Positions 18,474 through 27,960 of a stretch of DNA of 64,000 bases are shown piece after piece. Both the position numbers and the translations under genes were made by a program. The DNA is from Streptomyces lydicus (GTDB taxonomy: Bacteria; Actinomycetota; Actinomycetes; Streptomycetales; Streptomycetaceae): positions 166,776 through 230,775 of the forward strand of contig NZ_JNZA01000015.1 in the NCBI RefSeq assembly GCF_000717345.1. The letters run 5' to 3'. The notes below the pieces were generated by a model. It did not search any database, was not told the DNA's origin, and was given only the letters and a program-made list of their open reading frames with translations. How positions within the stretch are numbered: the stretch's first letter is position 1; every line of letters starts with the position of its first letter.

Positions 18474-20338
18474 ACCCGTACGTCGTCGAGCGCGCCGGTG
18501 AACTGGGCGCGGCTGTCCGGCCGCTGGCCGAGGTGCACGCCGAAGACCGAGCCGCGGCTGACCGAGCCGGGGACGTCGGCGGCGACGGTGGTCCCGGTGC
18601 CGTCCACGGTCAGCTCCAGTCGCCCGGCGGTACGGCGCAGCGCGAGGTGGTGCCAGGCGCCGTCGTTGTACGCGCCGCCGGTCGCCGCCTGGGCGGTGGC
18701 GGCAGGCCGGGCGCCGTCGACCGCGGTGAGCCGGGCGATGATCCGGTTGTTCTTCGGGTCGCCCTCCAGCGCGACCTGCGGGGACCGGGTGCCCACCCCG
18801 CCCATCCACAGCAGCGGCGCCTCCCCGCTCGGGGCGGCGTAGCGGAACCACAGGCTGCAGGTGAAGTCGTGGGTGCCCAGGGGGAGTGAGCCGCGGAACG
18901 GCAGACGTACCGCGTCGTCCTTGCCGTCGAAGGAGAGCGCCCTGCCGAACCGGCCGTCGGTCGGGCTCGCGCCGCCGAGGACGAGGGCCGGCCGGGCGCC
19001 GGGCGCGAGGTCGCGGGTCGTGGGGTCCGGGGCGCGGCGCGGGCCGAGCCAGTCCTCGGTGAACCGGACGAACCGGATCTCGTCCCGGGCGTCGACCGCG
19101 CCGCCCTCGTACATCAGGCCGGTGACCTCGGGGGAGACGGCGACCAGGTCGGAGTAGCCGGACCAGTCGGTGGTGACCCGGGCGCCCCGGTCGACGCCCT
19201 CCCAGGTGCGGCCCTCGTCCCAGGAGGAGCGGACGGTCATGGTGCGGCGCCGGTCGGGGTCGGCGGGCGCGGCGAACAGGGTGCGGCTGCGCCCGCCCGC
19301 GGCGGCCGAGTGCGGCAGGCGCAGCGCCGAGCCCTGCACCATCGGCGCGTAGAGGTCGGGGACGGCACGGAACGGCGCGGCGAAGGAGTTGCCGCCATCG
19401 CGGCTGACCGCGGCGGTGCGGTGGCCCAGGTCGGTGCCGTCCTGCTCGCGGCCGTTGACGTAGATCGAACCGTCGGAGCGCTCCAGGAGCGTCATCTCCG
19501 ACGGCTTCTGGCGGAAGGTGCCGTCGGCGGCGATGGGCCAGGTGTCCAGCGCGCCGACCTTCCAGGTGGCGCCGCCGTCGTCGCTGTGGACCAGGGCGGC
19601 GTGGTTGGCGGTGACCCGGCTGTCCGCGTAGCTCTCGGAGTTTATGCCGAAGACCAGCCGGCCGGCGTGCCGTCCGCGGGTGAGCTGGATGCCGTGCACG
19701 GGGCCGGTGGCGTACCAGGAATTCCACTGCGGGGGACGGATGGTGGGGGTCAGGTCCCGGGGCGGGGACCAGGTCGCGCCGTCGTCGTCGCTGTACTGGA
19801 GGTGCGGGGTCCGGTCACAGGGGACGTCGCAGCTGAGGCCGTCGGTCCGGCCCTTGTTATACGTCTCGGCGAGGAGGATCCGCCCGGTACGGCGGTCGAC
19901 GAGGGGCGCGGGGTTGCCGTGGGTGTCCCCGTCGCCGTGGTTGACGACCTGGAGCGGGCCCCAGGTGCGGCCGCCGTCGGTGGAGCGCTTGACGACCAGG
20001 TCGATGTCGCCGGAGTCGCCGCAGTCGTGCCGCCGGCCCTCGGCGAAGGCCAGCAGGGTGCCGTGCGACGACTTCACGACGGCCGGTATCCGGAAGCAGA
20101 AGTAGCCCTTTTCCTGGGCGGCTTTGAAGAGGACCTGCTGCTCGAAACCGCCGGCGGGGGGCGGGGCGGTGGCGGCGGGATCGCCCGACGCCCCGTCAGG
20201 CGTGGCGTGTGCGGGGCCGGTCGGTACCAGTGTGAGGACGGCGGCGGTGAGCGCGGCGAGCAGGGCGGGCCCGCGGCGGCGCCGGGGCCCGTGAGGTCTT
20301 CCGTGGGGACTGGGGTGTACGCGGAGAACTGACGTCAT
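18356..20338 (-). CDS. Secreted exo-alpha-sialidase with C-terminal LamG-type domain
   Basis: A 660-residue GH33-type enzyme that releases terminal sialic acids. A signal peptide (twin arginines, then ALLAALTAAVLTLVPTGPAHA) is followed by the six-bladed propeller. The FRIP motif (YFCFRIPAVV) places the first catalytic arginine. Asp-boxes are visible as STDGGRTW, SDDDGATW, SDDGGATW and a weaker SRDGGNSF. After about residue 430 a concanavalin-like LamG module begins (FDGKDDAVRLPF; TGALDDVRVYRRALTDAEL), probably for carbohydrate binding. The ATG at 20338 precedes the signal peptide; longer forms add unrelated residues. It overlaps the convergent SBF gene by 118 bp. Confidence 0.92.
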   Translation of the reverse strand: MTSVLRVHPSPHGRPHGPRRRRGPALLAALTAAVLTLVPTGPAHATPDGASGDPAATAPPPAGGFEQQVLFKAAQEKGYFCFRIPAVVKSSHGTLLAFAEGRRHDCGDSGDIDLVVKRSTDGGRTWGPLQVVNHGDGDTHGNPAPLVDRRTGRILLAETYNKGRTDGLSCDVPCDRTPHLQYSDDDGATWSPPRDLTPTIRPPQWNSWYATGPVHGIQLTRGRHAGRLVFGINSESYADSRVTANHAALVHSDDGGATWKVGALDTWPIAADGTFRQKPSEMTLLERSDGSIYVNGREQDGTDLGHRTAAVSRDGGNSFAAPFRAVPDLYAPMVQGSALRLPHSAAAGGRSRTLFAAPADPDRRRTMTVRSSWDEGRTWEGVDRGARVTTDWSGYSDLVAVSPEVTGLMYEGGAVDARDEIRFVRFTEDWLGPRRAPDPTTRDLAPGARPALVLGGASPTDGRFGRALSFDGKDDAVRLPFRGSLPLGTHDFTCSLWFRYAAPSGEAPLLWMGGVGTRSPQVALEGDPKNNRIIARLTAVDGARPAATAQAATGGAYNDGAWHHLALRRTAGRLELTVDGTGTTVAADVPGSVSRGSVFGVHLGQRPDSRAQFTGALDDVRVYRRALTDAELSAVRSGDSSVRAPVVLALPLDRVSGPAR

Positions 20339-20605
20339 GGTCCGGCCTGCCCTTCGAGGGATCGGCGGTCGGGTCATCAGGACATCCAACGTCCTATGTG
20401 CATCCCTGACGGAAGCTACTGCCGCGTGCGGACCGCGACAAGGAGCCTGCGTCGGTTCTCCGTGCGGCAGCCGGAATTCACTCTCCCGGCCCGCAGACAC
20501 TGCGCCGGGTGCGGCGGGTGTGCCGGGCGGGCCGGGTGTGAGGGATGCGCCCGGGGGCCGGGACGTACGGCGGGTGCGGCCGGTCCGGCAGGCGTCCCGC
20601 GGGCG

Positions 20606-21547
20606 TCACGGCCGCAGCACCACCTTGCCGAGATTGGCCCGCGCCTCGATGATCTCGTGCGCCTTCGCGGCCTCCTCCAGCGGGAGTTCGGCATGGATGG
20701 CGACGCGCAGCCGGCCGGCTCCGGCCAGCTCCCACAGCTGCGCGCGATGCTGCTCGTAGCGCTCCCGGTGGACGGTGGTGAACCGGCGCATCGTCAGGCC
20801 GGTGACGGTCTTGGAGCCCGCCAGCAGCTCGTACGCCGGCACCGTGCCGCCACCGGAGTTGAAGAAGATCAGCCGCCCGCCCTCCGTCACGGCGGCCAGC
20901 GCGCGCGGCAGCAGCTCGCCGCCGACGCCGTCCAGCACGATGTCGGCCGGCTCGCCCCACGAGTCCTGGTCGTAGGTCACCACCTCGTCGGCGCCGAGCC
21001 CGTACAGGAACTCCGCCTTGGCGGCGGAGCTGACGGCGGCCACCACGCGCGGCACCCCCTGGAGCTTGGCCAGTTGGACGGCGAGATGCCCGGTGGCGCT
21101 GGCCGCGCCGGTGATCAGGACGGACTCGCCGTCCCGCGGCGCGGCGGTGCTCAGCGCGGCGAGCGCGACCTGGCCGCTGCGCACCAGCGCCACCGCTTCC
21201 ACCGCGCTCGCGTCGTCCGGTATGCGGTCGGCCAGGAAGGCGGGCGCGAGGGCGAGTTCGGCGTAGGAGCCTTTGAAGGTGAGCGAGGTGACGCGGTCAC
21301 CGACGGCGAAGCCGGTGACCTCGGGGCCGACCGCGACGACCGTTCCGGCGATCTCCCCACCGGGCACGGCGGGCAGCGGGTCGCCGCCGCCGTTGCCGTC
21401 GCCGTGGGTCCGGCGCACGCAGGGGAGCGTGACCCCGATCGCCTCGGTGCGCACCAGGAGTTCACCGGGACCGGCCACCGGCGGCTCGGCCTCCTCGACG
21501 CGCAGGACTTCGGGACCGCCGTAGGCGTGGAATCGGACACGGCGCAC
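20606..21547 (-). CDS. NADPH-dependent quinone-type oxidoreductase (MDR superfamily)
   Basis: A 313-residue medium-chain dehydrogenase/reductase without structural zinc ligands, like quinone oxidoreductases. The N-terminal GroES-like domain has FHAYGGPEVLRVEEAEPP and VPGGEIAGTVVAVG. The Rossmann part has VLITGAASATGHLAVQLAKL and DIVLDGVGGELL. The end, ANLGKVVLRP, is typical. The GTG at 21547 is set by GGAGG about 10 bp upstream; a longer frame to 21703 would run through the operators. It is divergent from marR with three palindromes between them, so it is likely repressed by that MarR protein and induced by a quinone-like or phenolic compound. Confidence 0.9.
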   Translation of the reverse strand: MRRVRFHAYGGPEVLRVEEAEPPVAGPGELLVRTEAIGVTLPCVRRTHGDGNGGGDPLPAVPGGEIAGTVVAVGPEVTGFAVGDRVTSLTFKGSYAELALAPAFLADRIPDDASAVEAVALVRSGQVALAALSTAAPRDGESVLITGAASATGHLAVQLAKLQGVPRVVAAVSSAAKAEFLYGLGADEVVTYDQDSWGEPADIVLDGVGGELLPRALAAVTEGGRLIFFNSGGGTVPAYELLAGSKTVTGLTMRRFTTVHRERYEQHRAQLWELAGAGRLRVAIHAELPLEEAAKAHEIIEARANLGKVVLRP

Positions 21548-21592
21548 GGGCCGGCACCTCCGTAGGGAGCGGTCGGTGAGTCCGACCGGTTT

Positions 21593-21671
21593 CATTGGGT
21601 GCCCCAACGATAACCCCATACCGTTGGGTGAGCCAATGGTTTTCCGGGACTTTTCGTTGGGGAGCCCAACG
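21593..21671. promoter_or_regulatory. Three tandem MarR-type operator palindromes
   Basis: Three 17-bp near-palindromes fill the divergent promoter region: CATTGGGTGCCCCAACG at 21593-21609, CGTTGGGTGAGCCAATG at 21622-21638 and CGTTGGGGAGCCCAACG at 21655-21671. They share CRTTGGG-N3-CCMAYG and are spaced 29 and 33 bp apart, roughly three helical turns. The last lies 21 bp before the marR start, so autorepression is likely. Confidence 0.85.
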
Positions 21672-21692
21672 GTTTCTCGATAGGGTGGCCCC

Positions 21693-22136
21693 ATGTCCGA
21701 CACCCCTTACGCCCCCAGCCGCATCCGCGCGCTCCCCAGCTGGCTGCTGGGCCGCGCCGCCGCCCGTGGCCACCGCCTCGTCGCCGACGCCCTGGCCACC
21801 GAGGGCATGCGGATGATGCACCACGCCGTGCTGTCGGCGGTCGCCGACCTCGGCCCGGTCTCCCAGGCGGAGCTCGGCCGGACCCTCGGCATCGACCCCA
21901 AGGACATGGTGGCGCTCGTCAACGACCTGCAGAGGGACGGGCTGGTCACCCGTACCCCCGACCCCACGGACCGGCGCAAGAACGCCATCGGGATCTCCGC
22001 CGACGGCAGACGGCGGCTGCGCCGCACCCAGCAGCTCGGCGACGAGGCCAACGCGGAGCTGACCGCGGCCCTGACCCCCGCCGAACGCGAGCAGCTGATC
22101 GCCCTGCTGACCCGGGTCGCGCTGCCGGGGGAGTGA
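21693..22136 (+). CDS. MarR-family transcriptional regulator
   Basis: A 147-residue winged-helix regulator. The recognition region is GPVSQAELGRTLGIDPKDMV, then LVNDLQRDGLVTR. The wing is PDPTDRRKNAIGISADGRR. Flanking helices form the dimer. The ATG at 21693 has AGGGTGG just upstream and a short leader after the third operator. It is divergent from the quinone-type oxidoreductase gene, which it probably represses together with itself. Confidence 0.93.
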   Translation: MSDTPYAPSRIRALPSWLLGRAAARGHRLVADALATEGMRMMHHAVLSAVADLGPVSQAELGRTLGIDPKDMVALVNDLQRDGLVTRTPDPTDRRKNAIGISADGRRRLRRTQQLGDEANAELTAALTPAEREQLIALLTRVALPGE

Positions 22137-22196
22137 CCCGGGCGGCAGTGGCGCAGCGGCGGAGGGGGCCGGCCGGTCCGAGCGGCCGCGCGAGGC

Positions 22197-23051
22197 TCAG
22201 CCCGTGGTCGCCGTCGCGTCCAGCGTGAGGCGGTGCTCGCCCGCGTAGACGTTCATGGAGGTGCCGCGCAGGAACCCGACCAGGGTCAGCCCGGTCTCCT
22301 GGGCCAGGTCCACCGCCAGCGAGGACGGCGCCGAGACCGCGGCCAGCACCGGGATGCCCGCCATCACGGCCTTCTGCGCCAGCTCGAAGGACGCCCGCCC
22401 GGAGACCATCAGCACCGCGGACGACAGCGGCAGCCGCCCCTGCTGCAGTGCCCGCCCGACGATCTTGTCGACGGCGTTGTGCCGCCCCACGTCCTCCCGG
22501 ACGTCCAGCAGCTCCCCCTCCGTGGTGAAGAGCGCCGCGGCGTGCAGCCCTCCGGTCCGCTCGAACACCCGCTGGGCGGACCGCAGCCGGTCGGGAAGGG
22601 CGGAGAGCGTCGCGGGCTCGATGCGGACCGGGGTGTCGGGCGCGGTGTCCAGCTGCCAGCGGGCGGTGGTGCGCACCGCGTCCAGGCTGGCCTTGCCGCA
22701 CAGCCCGCACGACGACGTCGTATAGACGTTGCGCTCCAGGGTGAGGTCCGGGATCACGACGCCGGGCGCGGTCTTGACGTCCACCACGTTGTAGGTGTTG
22801 ACCCCGTCCTCCGTGGCGCCCGCGCAGTACAGGATGTTCTGCAGTTCCTCGGCCGCGCCCAGCACGCCCTCGCTGACCAGGAAGCCCGCGGCGAGCGCGA
22901 AGTCGTCACCGGGCGTACGCATCGTGATCGCCAGCGGCTTGCCGTTCAGCCGGATCTCCAGGGGTTCCTCGGCCACGAGCGTGTCCGGCCGGGTGGAGAC
23001 CGCCCCGTCCCGGATGCGGATCACCCTGCGTCGTTCCGTGACTCGTCCCAT
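22197..23051 (-). CDS. fdhD: Formate dehydrogenase accessory sulfurtransferase FdhD
   Basis: A 284-residue protein of standard length. FdhD carries sulfur from a cysteine desulfurase to the molybdenum cofactor of formate dehydrogenase. The essential cysteine pair is present in TTSSCGLCGKASLD. Other family blocks are PGDDFALAAGFLVSEG, REDVGRHNAVDKIVGRAL and LAQETGLTLVGFLRG. No formate dehydrogenase structural gene is within the window, which is common in streptomycetes. The ATG at 23051 begins MGRVTERRRV. Confidence 0.95.
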   Translation of the reverse strand: MGRVTERRRVIRIRDGAVSTRPDTLVAEEPLEIRLNGKPLAITMRTPGDDFALAAGFLVSEGVLGAAEELQNILYCAGATEDGVNTYNVVDVKTAPGVVIPDLTLERNVYTTSSCGLCGKASLDAVRTTARWQLDTAPDTPVRIEPATLSALPDRLRSAQRVFERTGGLHAAALFTTEGELLDVREDVGRHNAVDKIVGRALQQGRLPLSSAVLMVSGRASFELAQKAVMAGIPVLAAVSAPSSLAVDLAQETGLTLVGFLRGTSMNVYAGEHRLTLDATATTG

Positions 23052-23351
23052 GCCTGATCAATCCCACGTGTTGGATTCAGCGCTGCCGTACGTGCTGGGG
23101 CCGAAGCGGCCCCTGATGCGGAGGTTGCCGTGCGTCACCCCGCTGTCCTATTGAGGTGACCTGCACGCTCTCATTGTCCTGCACGTGCGGGGCGGGGCTG
23201 CGGCCGGCTCCGCGGCAGCCCGCCGTCCCGGGCGCCGCACGGCGGGAGCGGGCGCGCCGGCCGAGCGCGGGAACGCCCGGCCCGGCGGCCCGGCGGGCCC
23301 CCGGGGCGCGTGGCCTCCCCGGCGCCCGGGCCGGCGGGCGCCGGTGTCGCG

Positions 23352-24632
23352 TCAGTCGGGCGGCGTGCGGACGCCGTTCCGCAGCGCACGGCCGCCGAAC
23401 GCTCCCGAGCCGTCGGCGGCGGCCCAGGCGTCCGCCACACCGGCCTGGTCCAGCGTGCGCCAGTCGGGGGTGTCCTGGACGAGGAACCGGCCCAGCCCCC
23501 GCCCCAGTTCGACCATCGTGCGGCCGGTCGCGCCGCGCTCGGTGCCGTAGGTCTCCAGGGCGTCCGGCCGCTCGGGCAGAGCGCGCAGCGCGGTCTCCAG
23601 GGCGGCGGCGTCCTGGAGTGCCTTGACCGCGCCCGCGCCGGTGTGCGGGCGGGCCACGGTGGCCGCGTCGCCCGCGAGCAGCAGCCGCCCGGCGGTGTAG
23701 CGCGGCGCGGTGAAGTCGTACATCGGCTGGATGAACACCTCGTGGGGCGGGGTCAGGCCCACCAGGCCGCCCCAGTAGGGCGGCAGCAACTCCCGTGCCA
23801 CGTGGGCGAGTCGGGTGTGCATCGCCTCGGTGAGCGTGCCGGGCGGCAGGCTGGTGGGGGAGTCCAGGTCGAGGCCGTCGCCGGCGGGCGGGGAGGTGTA
23901 GAGCACCCAGTTGGCGCGGTGGCCGCCGTGGCCGTCCGGGATGCGGTAGATGATGACGTGGCCGCCGGGGAAGACGCCGTAGACGCAGTCCTCCTGTGCC
24001 CAGGGGGCCGGCCCCAGGCCCGGGAAGTCGAGTTCCGTCAGCCGCTCGGCGGGGACGGCGCCGCGCCAGGCGAGGTAGCCGGCGTAGCGCGGCCGGACGC
24101 CGGGGAACGCGGCCTCCCGGACCACCGAGCGATAGCCGTCGGCGCCGATGACCAGGTCGAAGCGGTCCGTACGGCGACCGCCGGCACCGTCGTCCAGGTG
24201 GAGGCGGGGGCCGTCCGCGGCGTCGCTGACCGCGCGGACCGTCACCCCCTGCCGGAACACGGTGTCGGCCGGCAGCCGCCCGCGTAACTCCCGCCACAGC
24301 GGCCCCCAGCAGTACGAGCGGAACGGGAAGGGCAGTGCCGCGATCTGCCGGCCGAGCGGGGCGGCGCCGTCGCGGACGTACCAGCGGCGGGTGGTCAGCT
24401 GCACCCACGGCATCGCCGCGTCCAGGTAGCCGGCGGCGGACAGTTCGGCGTAGCGGTCGTTGTGCACCGCGAGGCCGACGCCGCGGTCGGCGAGGTGGCC
24501 GTCGGTGCGTTCGTGGACGGTGATCCGGGCGGCCCCGGCGCGGTGCGCGGCCAGTGCCGTGGCGCAGCCGGCGATGCTGCCGCCGACGACGGCGACGTCG
24601 GCCCCTGCGAGCGGAATGCGGTCCGTGCTCAT
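23352..24632 (-). CDS. FAD-dependent aromatic hydroxylase-type monooxygenase
   Basis: A 426-residue class A flavoprotein monooxygenase. The dinucleotide fold reads VAVVGGSIAGCATALAAHR. The DG motif is LVIGADGYRSVVREA. The GD motif is LLAGDAATVARPHTGAGAVK. Overall layout resembles 2,6-dihydroxypyridine 3-monooxygenase and related enzymes. The ATG at 24632 (MSTDRIPLAG) follows AAGGGGG; upstream in-frame sequence to 25295 is non-coding in character. It is downstream of a long gene-free stretch and not in an obvious catabolic operon, so the substrate cannot be guessed. Confidence 0.88.
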   Translation of the reverse strand: MSTDRIPLAGADVAVVGGSIAGCATALAAHRAGAARITVHERTDGHLADRGVGLAVHNDRYAELSAAGYLDAAMPWVQLTTRRWYVRDGAAPLGRQIAALPFPFRSYCWGPLWRELRGRLPADTVFRQGVTVRAVSDAADGPRLHLDDGAGGRRTDRFDLVIGADGYRSVVREAAFPGVRPRYAGYLAWRGAVPAERLTELDFPGLGPAPWAQEDCVYGVFPGGHVIIYRIPDGHGGHRANWVLYTSPPAGDGLDLDSPTSLPPGTLTEAMHTRLAHVARELLPPYWGGLVGLTPPHEVFIQPMYDFTAPRYTAGRLLLAGDAATVARPHTGAGAVKALQDAAALETALRALPERPDALETYGTERGATGRTMVELGRGLGRFLVQDTPDWRTLDQAGVADAWAAADGSGAFGGRALRNGVRTPPD

Positions 24633-25425
24633 CCGGTGTGGCCCCCTTGTGCGGTCCGCGGCCGAGGGTCGGTCGGCCGCCCAACGGCCGTCATTGTCCC
24701 AGGGGTTGACGGGCGGTACGGGGTGGTTCGTGAGGTACGTCACCGGGCGTGCCCGCGTGCGCGCGCCACCTCCGTCATGCGCGCCCACACCGAGCACACC
24801 CGCCGTAGCTACCACGAGCGGCAGCGCACGCAGGGCTGAGGCCGGACGGCGGGGCCGCACGCCGATCGTCACGTCGAGCCGGTGCCGGGTCCCGGCCGGC
24901 GGGACGCGTATGTCCTCGGCCGGCAGCCGGGGGAGCGGGCGGAACGGGGACGGTCCGGACATGCCGGGCCGTGGGCCGGCGGAACACCGCAAGTGCGGGG
25001 CCACACAGGAGGGATGGACCGGTGGCGGCGTGGGTATGCCCATGAGCCGGGGCCGGGAAACGGCCGCGTGTTCGGGACCGGGGCCGCGGCGCCCGCGACG
25101 GAGCCCGGGCCGCCGGCGCGGCCCGCGCAAGACAGCCCGGTGGTGGGTTCTGTGGGGGAGCCCGCCACCGGGCGTACGCACCCGGTGCGGCAAGGCCGGT
25201 CGACGCGGGCCGCCCGCACCGGCCGGGCCTGGGCCGAACTCCTCCGCATCGCGCGGCGAGCACGCCGGCTCGCTGTCCACGGCCCGGCGGTCCACCCCTT
25301 GCCTCCGGCGGCTGCGCGGCTGATCCGCCGGACGTCCGATCCGCGAGACCGGCCCGGGTCGCCGGCCCCCGGCCGGGTAGTGTGCATCCGATCATCACCG
25401 AACGACCACGGATGGCGAGAGGCAC
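24633..25425. other. Long gene-free interval (793 bp)
   Basis: This gap lies between the divergently transcribed FAD monooxygenase and chorismate mutase genes. Frames on both strands are rich in Arg, Pro and Gly and lack family features, so I treat them as non-coding. A 20-codon frame (24775-24837) has no other support. I see no RNA gene or striking repeat. Confidence 0.5.
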
Positions 25426-25815
25426 ATGAGCGACGGGACAGCACCGGCGGGCGGCGAGGCGGCCTCCGTCGCCGACCAGGCGGCCCGCGAGCGCCTGCTC
25501 TACCTGCGCGGCAGCATCGACAACCTCGACGCCGCCCTGGTGCATCTGCTCGCCGAGCGCTTCAAGTGCACCCAGCAGGTCGGCGAGCTCAAGGCCCGGC
25601 ACAGCCTGCCGCCCGCCGACCCGGCCCGCGAGGCCGCCCAGATCGAGCGGCTGCGCCGGCTCGCCGAGGACGCCCGGCTGGACCCGGCGTTCGCGGAGAA
25701 GTTCCTGAACTTCATCATCGACGAGGTGGTCCGCCACCACCGGGCGATCGCCGACCGTACGCAGGAGGAGGCGGGCGAGCAGCCCGCCGGGACGGCCGGA
25801 CCCGCCGCCGGCTGA
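25426..25815 (+). CDS. Chorismate mutase (AroQ fold)
   Basis: A 129-residue all-helical protein matching AroQ-type chorismate mutases, which convert chorismate to prephenate for Phe/Tyr synthesis. The first helix LYLRGSIDNLDAALVHLLAE gives the key Arg, Ile-Asp and Leu-Leu pattern. RFKCTQQVGELKARH supplies the second-helix Arg and Lys. PADPAREAAQIERL and FAEKFLNFIIDEVVRHH complete the bundle. The ATG follows GAGAGGCAC. The C-terminal Ala/Gly tail is not part of the fold. Confidence 0.88.
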   Translation: MSDGTAPAGGEAASVADQAARERLLYLRGSIDNLDAALVHLLAERFKCTQQVGELKARHSLPPADPAREAAQIERLRRLAEDARLDPAFAEKFLNFIIDEVVRHHRAIADRTQEEAGEQPAGTAGPAAG

Positions 25816-26256
25816 GCGGGACGCGCGGACGACGGGGGTGGGCGGTGCCGAGGCGGCACCGCCCACCCCCGTCGCCGTCCGCCGCCCCCAGACCACCTCG
25901 CGGCTGATCGGCTGCGGAAGGGGGCACCCGGCGCCGTCGTGGGCCCGGGCGCCGAAGCACGTACACGCCCATCAGGTCCAGCACCACCTCGCGGTAATCG
26001 CCGGCGCCGAAGGCGTAGTTGACGACGAAGACGAACGGCACGCCGCCGCTCGCTCCGGCCAACTCGCCCGCTCCGTCCACGAACTGGCCCTGCGTCAGCT
26101 CTGCGACGCACCCACCCGCGTGAGACTCGCCATACCTGGCCCGCACCCCGCCCCGAGGTGCCCCCGGGAGCACTACCGTCCAGTAGCGGTTCCTTCGGGA
26201 GCCGCCGAGCGCCACCACCCTGCCCCTCCGGCCGTGCACCGAGAGCGGAGACACCG
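25816..26256 (-). other. 441-bp interval with a possible coding relic on the minus strand
   Basis: No confident gene. On the minus strand, about 26130-25950 reads with high third-position GC and protein-like composition (GGCVAELTQGQFVDGAGELA; then VPFVFVVNYAFGAGDYREVV; then LDLMGVYVLR). Downstream the frame runs into the chorismate mutase gene in antisense and loses that character. This could be the remnant of a degraded gene, or chance. I recognise no family. Confidence 0.25.
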
Positions 26257-27804
26257 ATGGCCACCACCCCGCAGCTCACCCTCAAGCCAGGCACCTCCTG
26301 GCCGGACGCCTGGCGGCGCAGCCTGACCGCCGCCCCCGAGGCGTTCCGCGACGGCCAGGCCCTCAACCTCTGGGCCGGCACCTGGCACCCGGACGGCGAT
26401 CCGCTGCCCGCCACCAGCCCTGTCGACGGCACCCCCATCGCCGGCCCGCCCCGCCTCGACGCGGACGCCGCCCGGCACGCCGTACGCGCCTCGCTCGACC
26501 AGCACCGCGGCTGGCGCCACGTCCCGCTCGCCGAGCGCACGGCACGCGTCGACGCCACCCTCGACGCCCTCACCGAGCACCGCGACCTGCTCGCCCTGCT
26601 CCTCGTCTGGGAGATCGGCAAACCCTGGAAGCTCGCCCGGGCCGACGTCGACCGCGCCATCGACGGCGTCCGCTGGTACGTCTCCGAGATCGACCGGATG
26701 CTCGCCGGCCGCGTGCCGCTGCCCGGCCCGGTCAGCAACATCGCCAGCTGGAACTACCCGATGTCGGTGCTCATCCACGCGATGCTCGTCCAGGCGCTGG
26801 CCGGCAACGCGGTGATCGCCAAGACCCCCACCGACGGTGGGCTGGCCTGTCTCACCCTCGCCTGCGCCCTGGCGGCCCGCGAGGGCGTCCCGGTGACCCT
26901 CGTCAGCGGCAGCGGCGGCGACCTCTCGCCCGCCCTGGTCCGCGCACCGGAGATCGGCTGCGTGTCCTTCGTCGGCGGCCGGGACACCGGCGCCCGCGTC
27001 GCCACCGCCGTCGCCGACCTGGGCAAACGCCACATCCTCGAACAGGAGGGCCTCAACACCTGGGGCATCTGGAACTTCACCGACTGGCCGGCCCTGACCC
27101 CCTTGCTGCGCAAGACCTTCGACTACGCCAAGCAGCGGTGCACCGCCTACCCCCGCTTCGTGGTCCAGCGGGACGCCTTCGCCGAGTTCCTCACCGCGTA
27201 CCTCCCGGCCGTACGGGCCGTCCGCTTCGGCCACCCCCTGGCCGTCGCGGACCCCGCCGACCCCCTCCCCGAGCTCGACTTCGGCCCCCTGATCAACGCC
27301 GCCAAGGCCAAGGAACTCGCCGACCTCACCGCCGAGGCGATCTCCCGGGGAGCCGTCCCGCTGCACCGCGGCAGCCTCGCCGACGGCCGCTTCCTCCCCG
27401 GCCAGGACACCTCCGCCTACCTTCCCCCGACGACCCTGCTGGCCCCGCCGCCGTCCTCCCCGCTGCACCACGCCGAGCCCTTCGGCCCCGTCGACACCCT
27501 CGTGCTCGTCGACACCGAGGCCGAGCTGCTCGCCGCCATGAACGCCAGCAACGGCGCCCTGGTCGCCACCCTCTCCACCGACGACCAGGACACCTACGAC
27601 CGGCTCGCCCCCCAGATCCGCGCCTTCAAGATCGGCCATGGCGCCCCCCGCTCCCGCGGCGACCGCGACGAGCTCTTCGGCGGCTTCGGCAACTCCTGGC
27701 GCGGCGCCTTCGTCGGCGGTGAGCTCCTGGTCCGCGCGGTGACCCAGGGCCCGCCCGGCGAGCGCCTGCCGGGCAACTTCCCCGACTACCACCTGATGCC
27801 CTGA
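26257..27804 (+). CDS. Atypical aldehyde dehydrogenase-family protein
   Basis: A 515-residue protein with the ALDH fold: SNIASWNYPMSVLIHAMLVQ (the usual PWN-like segment), GNAVIAKTPTDGG, VSFVGGRDTGARVAT and the closing AEPFGPVDTLVLVDTE. The nucleophile cysteine is kept in QRCTAYPRFVV. The usual ELGGK loop reads LEQEGLNTWGIW, so the general-base Glu may be retained but the Gly-Gly-Lys cofactor contact is not. This divergence recalls PaaN-like dehydrogenases. The ATG at 26257 follows GAGAGCGGAG; the longer frame to 26158 is less likely. It is monocistronic and the substrate is unknown. Confidence 0.82.
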   Translation: MATTPQLTLKPGTSWPDAWRRSLTAAPEAFRDGQALNLWAGTWHPDGDPLPATSPVDGTPIAGPPRLDADAARHAVRASLDQHRGWRHVPLAERTARVDATLDALTEHRDLLALLLVWEIGKPWKLARADVDRAIDGVRWYVSEIDRMLAGRVPLPGPVSNIASWNYPMSVLIHAMLVQALAGNAVIAKTPTDGGLACLTLACALAAREGVPVTLVSGSGGDLSPALVRAPEIGCVSFVGGRDTGARVATAVADLGKRHILEQEGLNTWGIWNFTDWPALTPLLRKTFDYAKQRCTAYPRFVVQRDAFAEFLTAYLPAVRAVRFGHPLAVADPADPLPELDFGPLINAAKAKELADLTAEAISRGAVPLHRGSLADGRFLPGQDTSAYLPPTTLLAPPPSSPLHHAEPFGPVDTLVLVDTEAELLAAMNASNGALVATLSTDDQDTYDRLAPQIRAFKIGHGAPRSRGDRDELFGGFGNSWRGAFVGGELLVRAVTQGPPGERLPGNFPDYHLMP

Positions 27805-27960
27805 CCTGCGCGCCGCCGGGGACCCGACGCGGCCCCCGGCGGCGCCTCCCGCCCGTACCCGCGGCTCGTGCCCCCACAGATACGCAGGTGAAAGGCACTC
27901 CGAAAGCTTGGTATGGTTATCCATGTCGCCGCGGGGAACGCCCCACGACGATGACACCTA

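Noticed and set aside
16242..19727. A very long minus-strand frame of 1161 codons
   Set aside because: Its first part is antisense to the SBF transporter and in the wrong frame for the sialidase and LysR genes, which have clear family motifs. Composition is Arg/Gly/Pro-rich shadow sequence.
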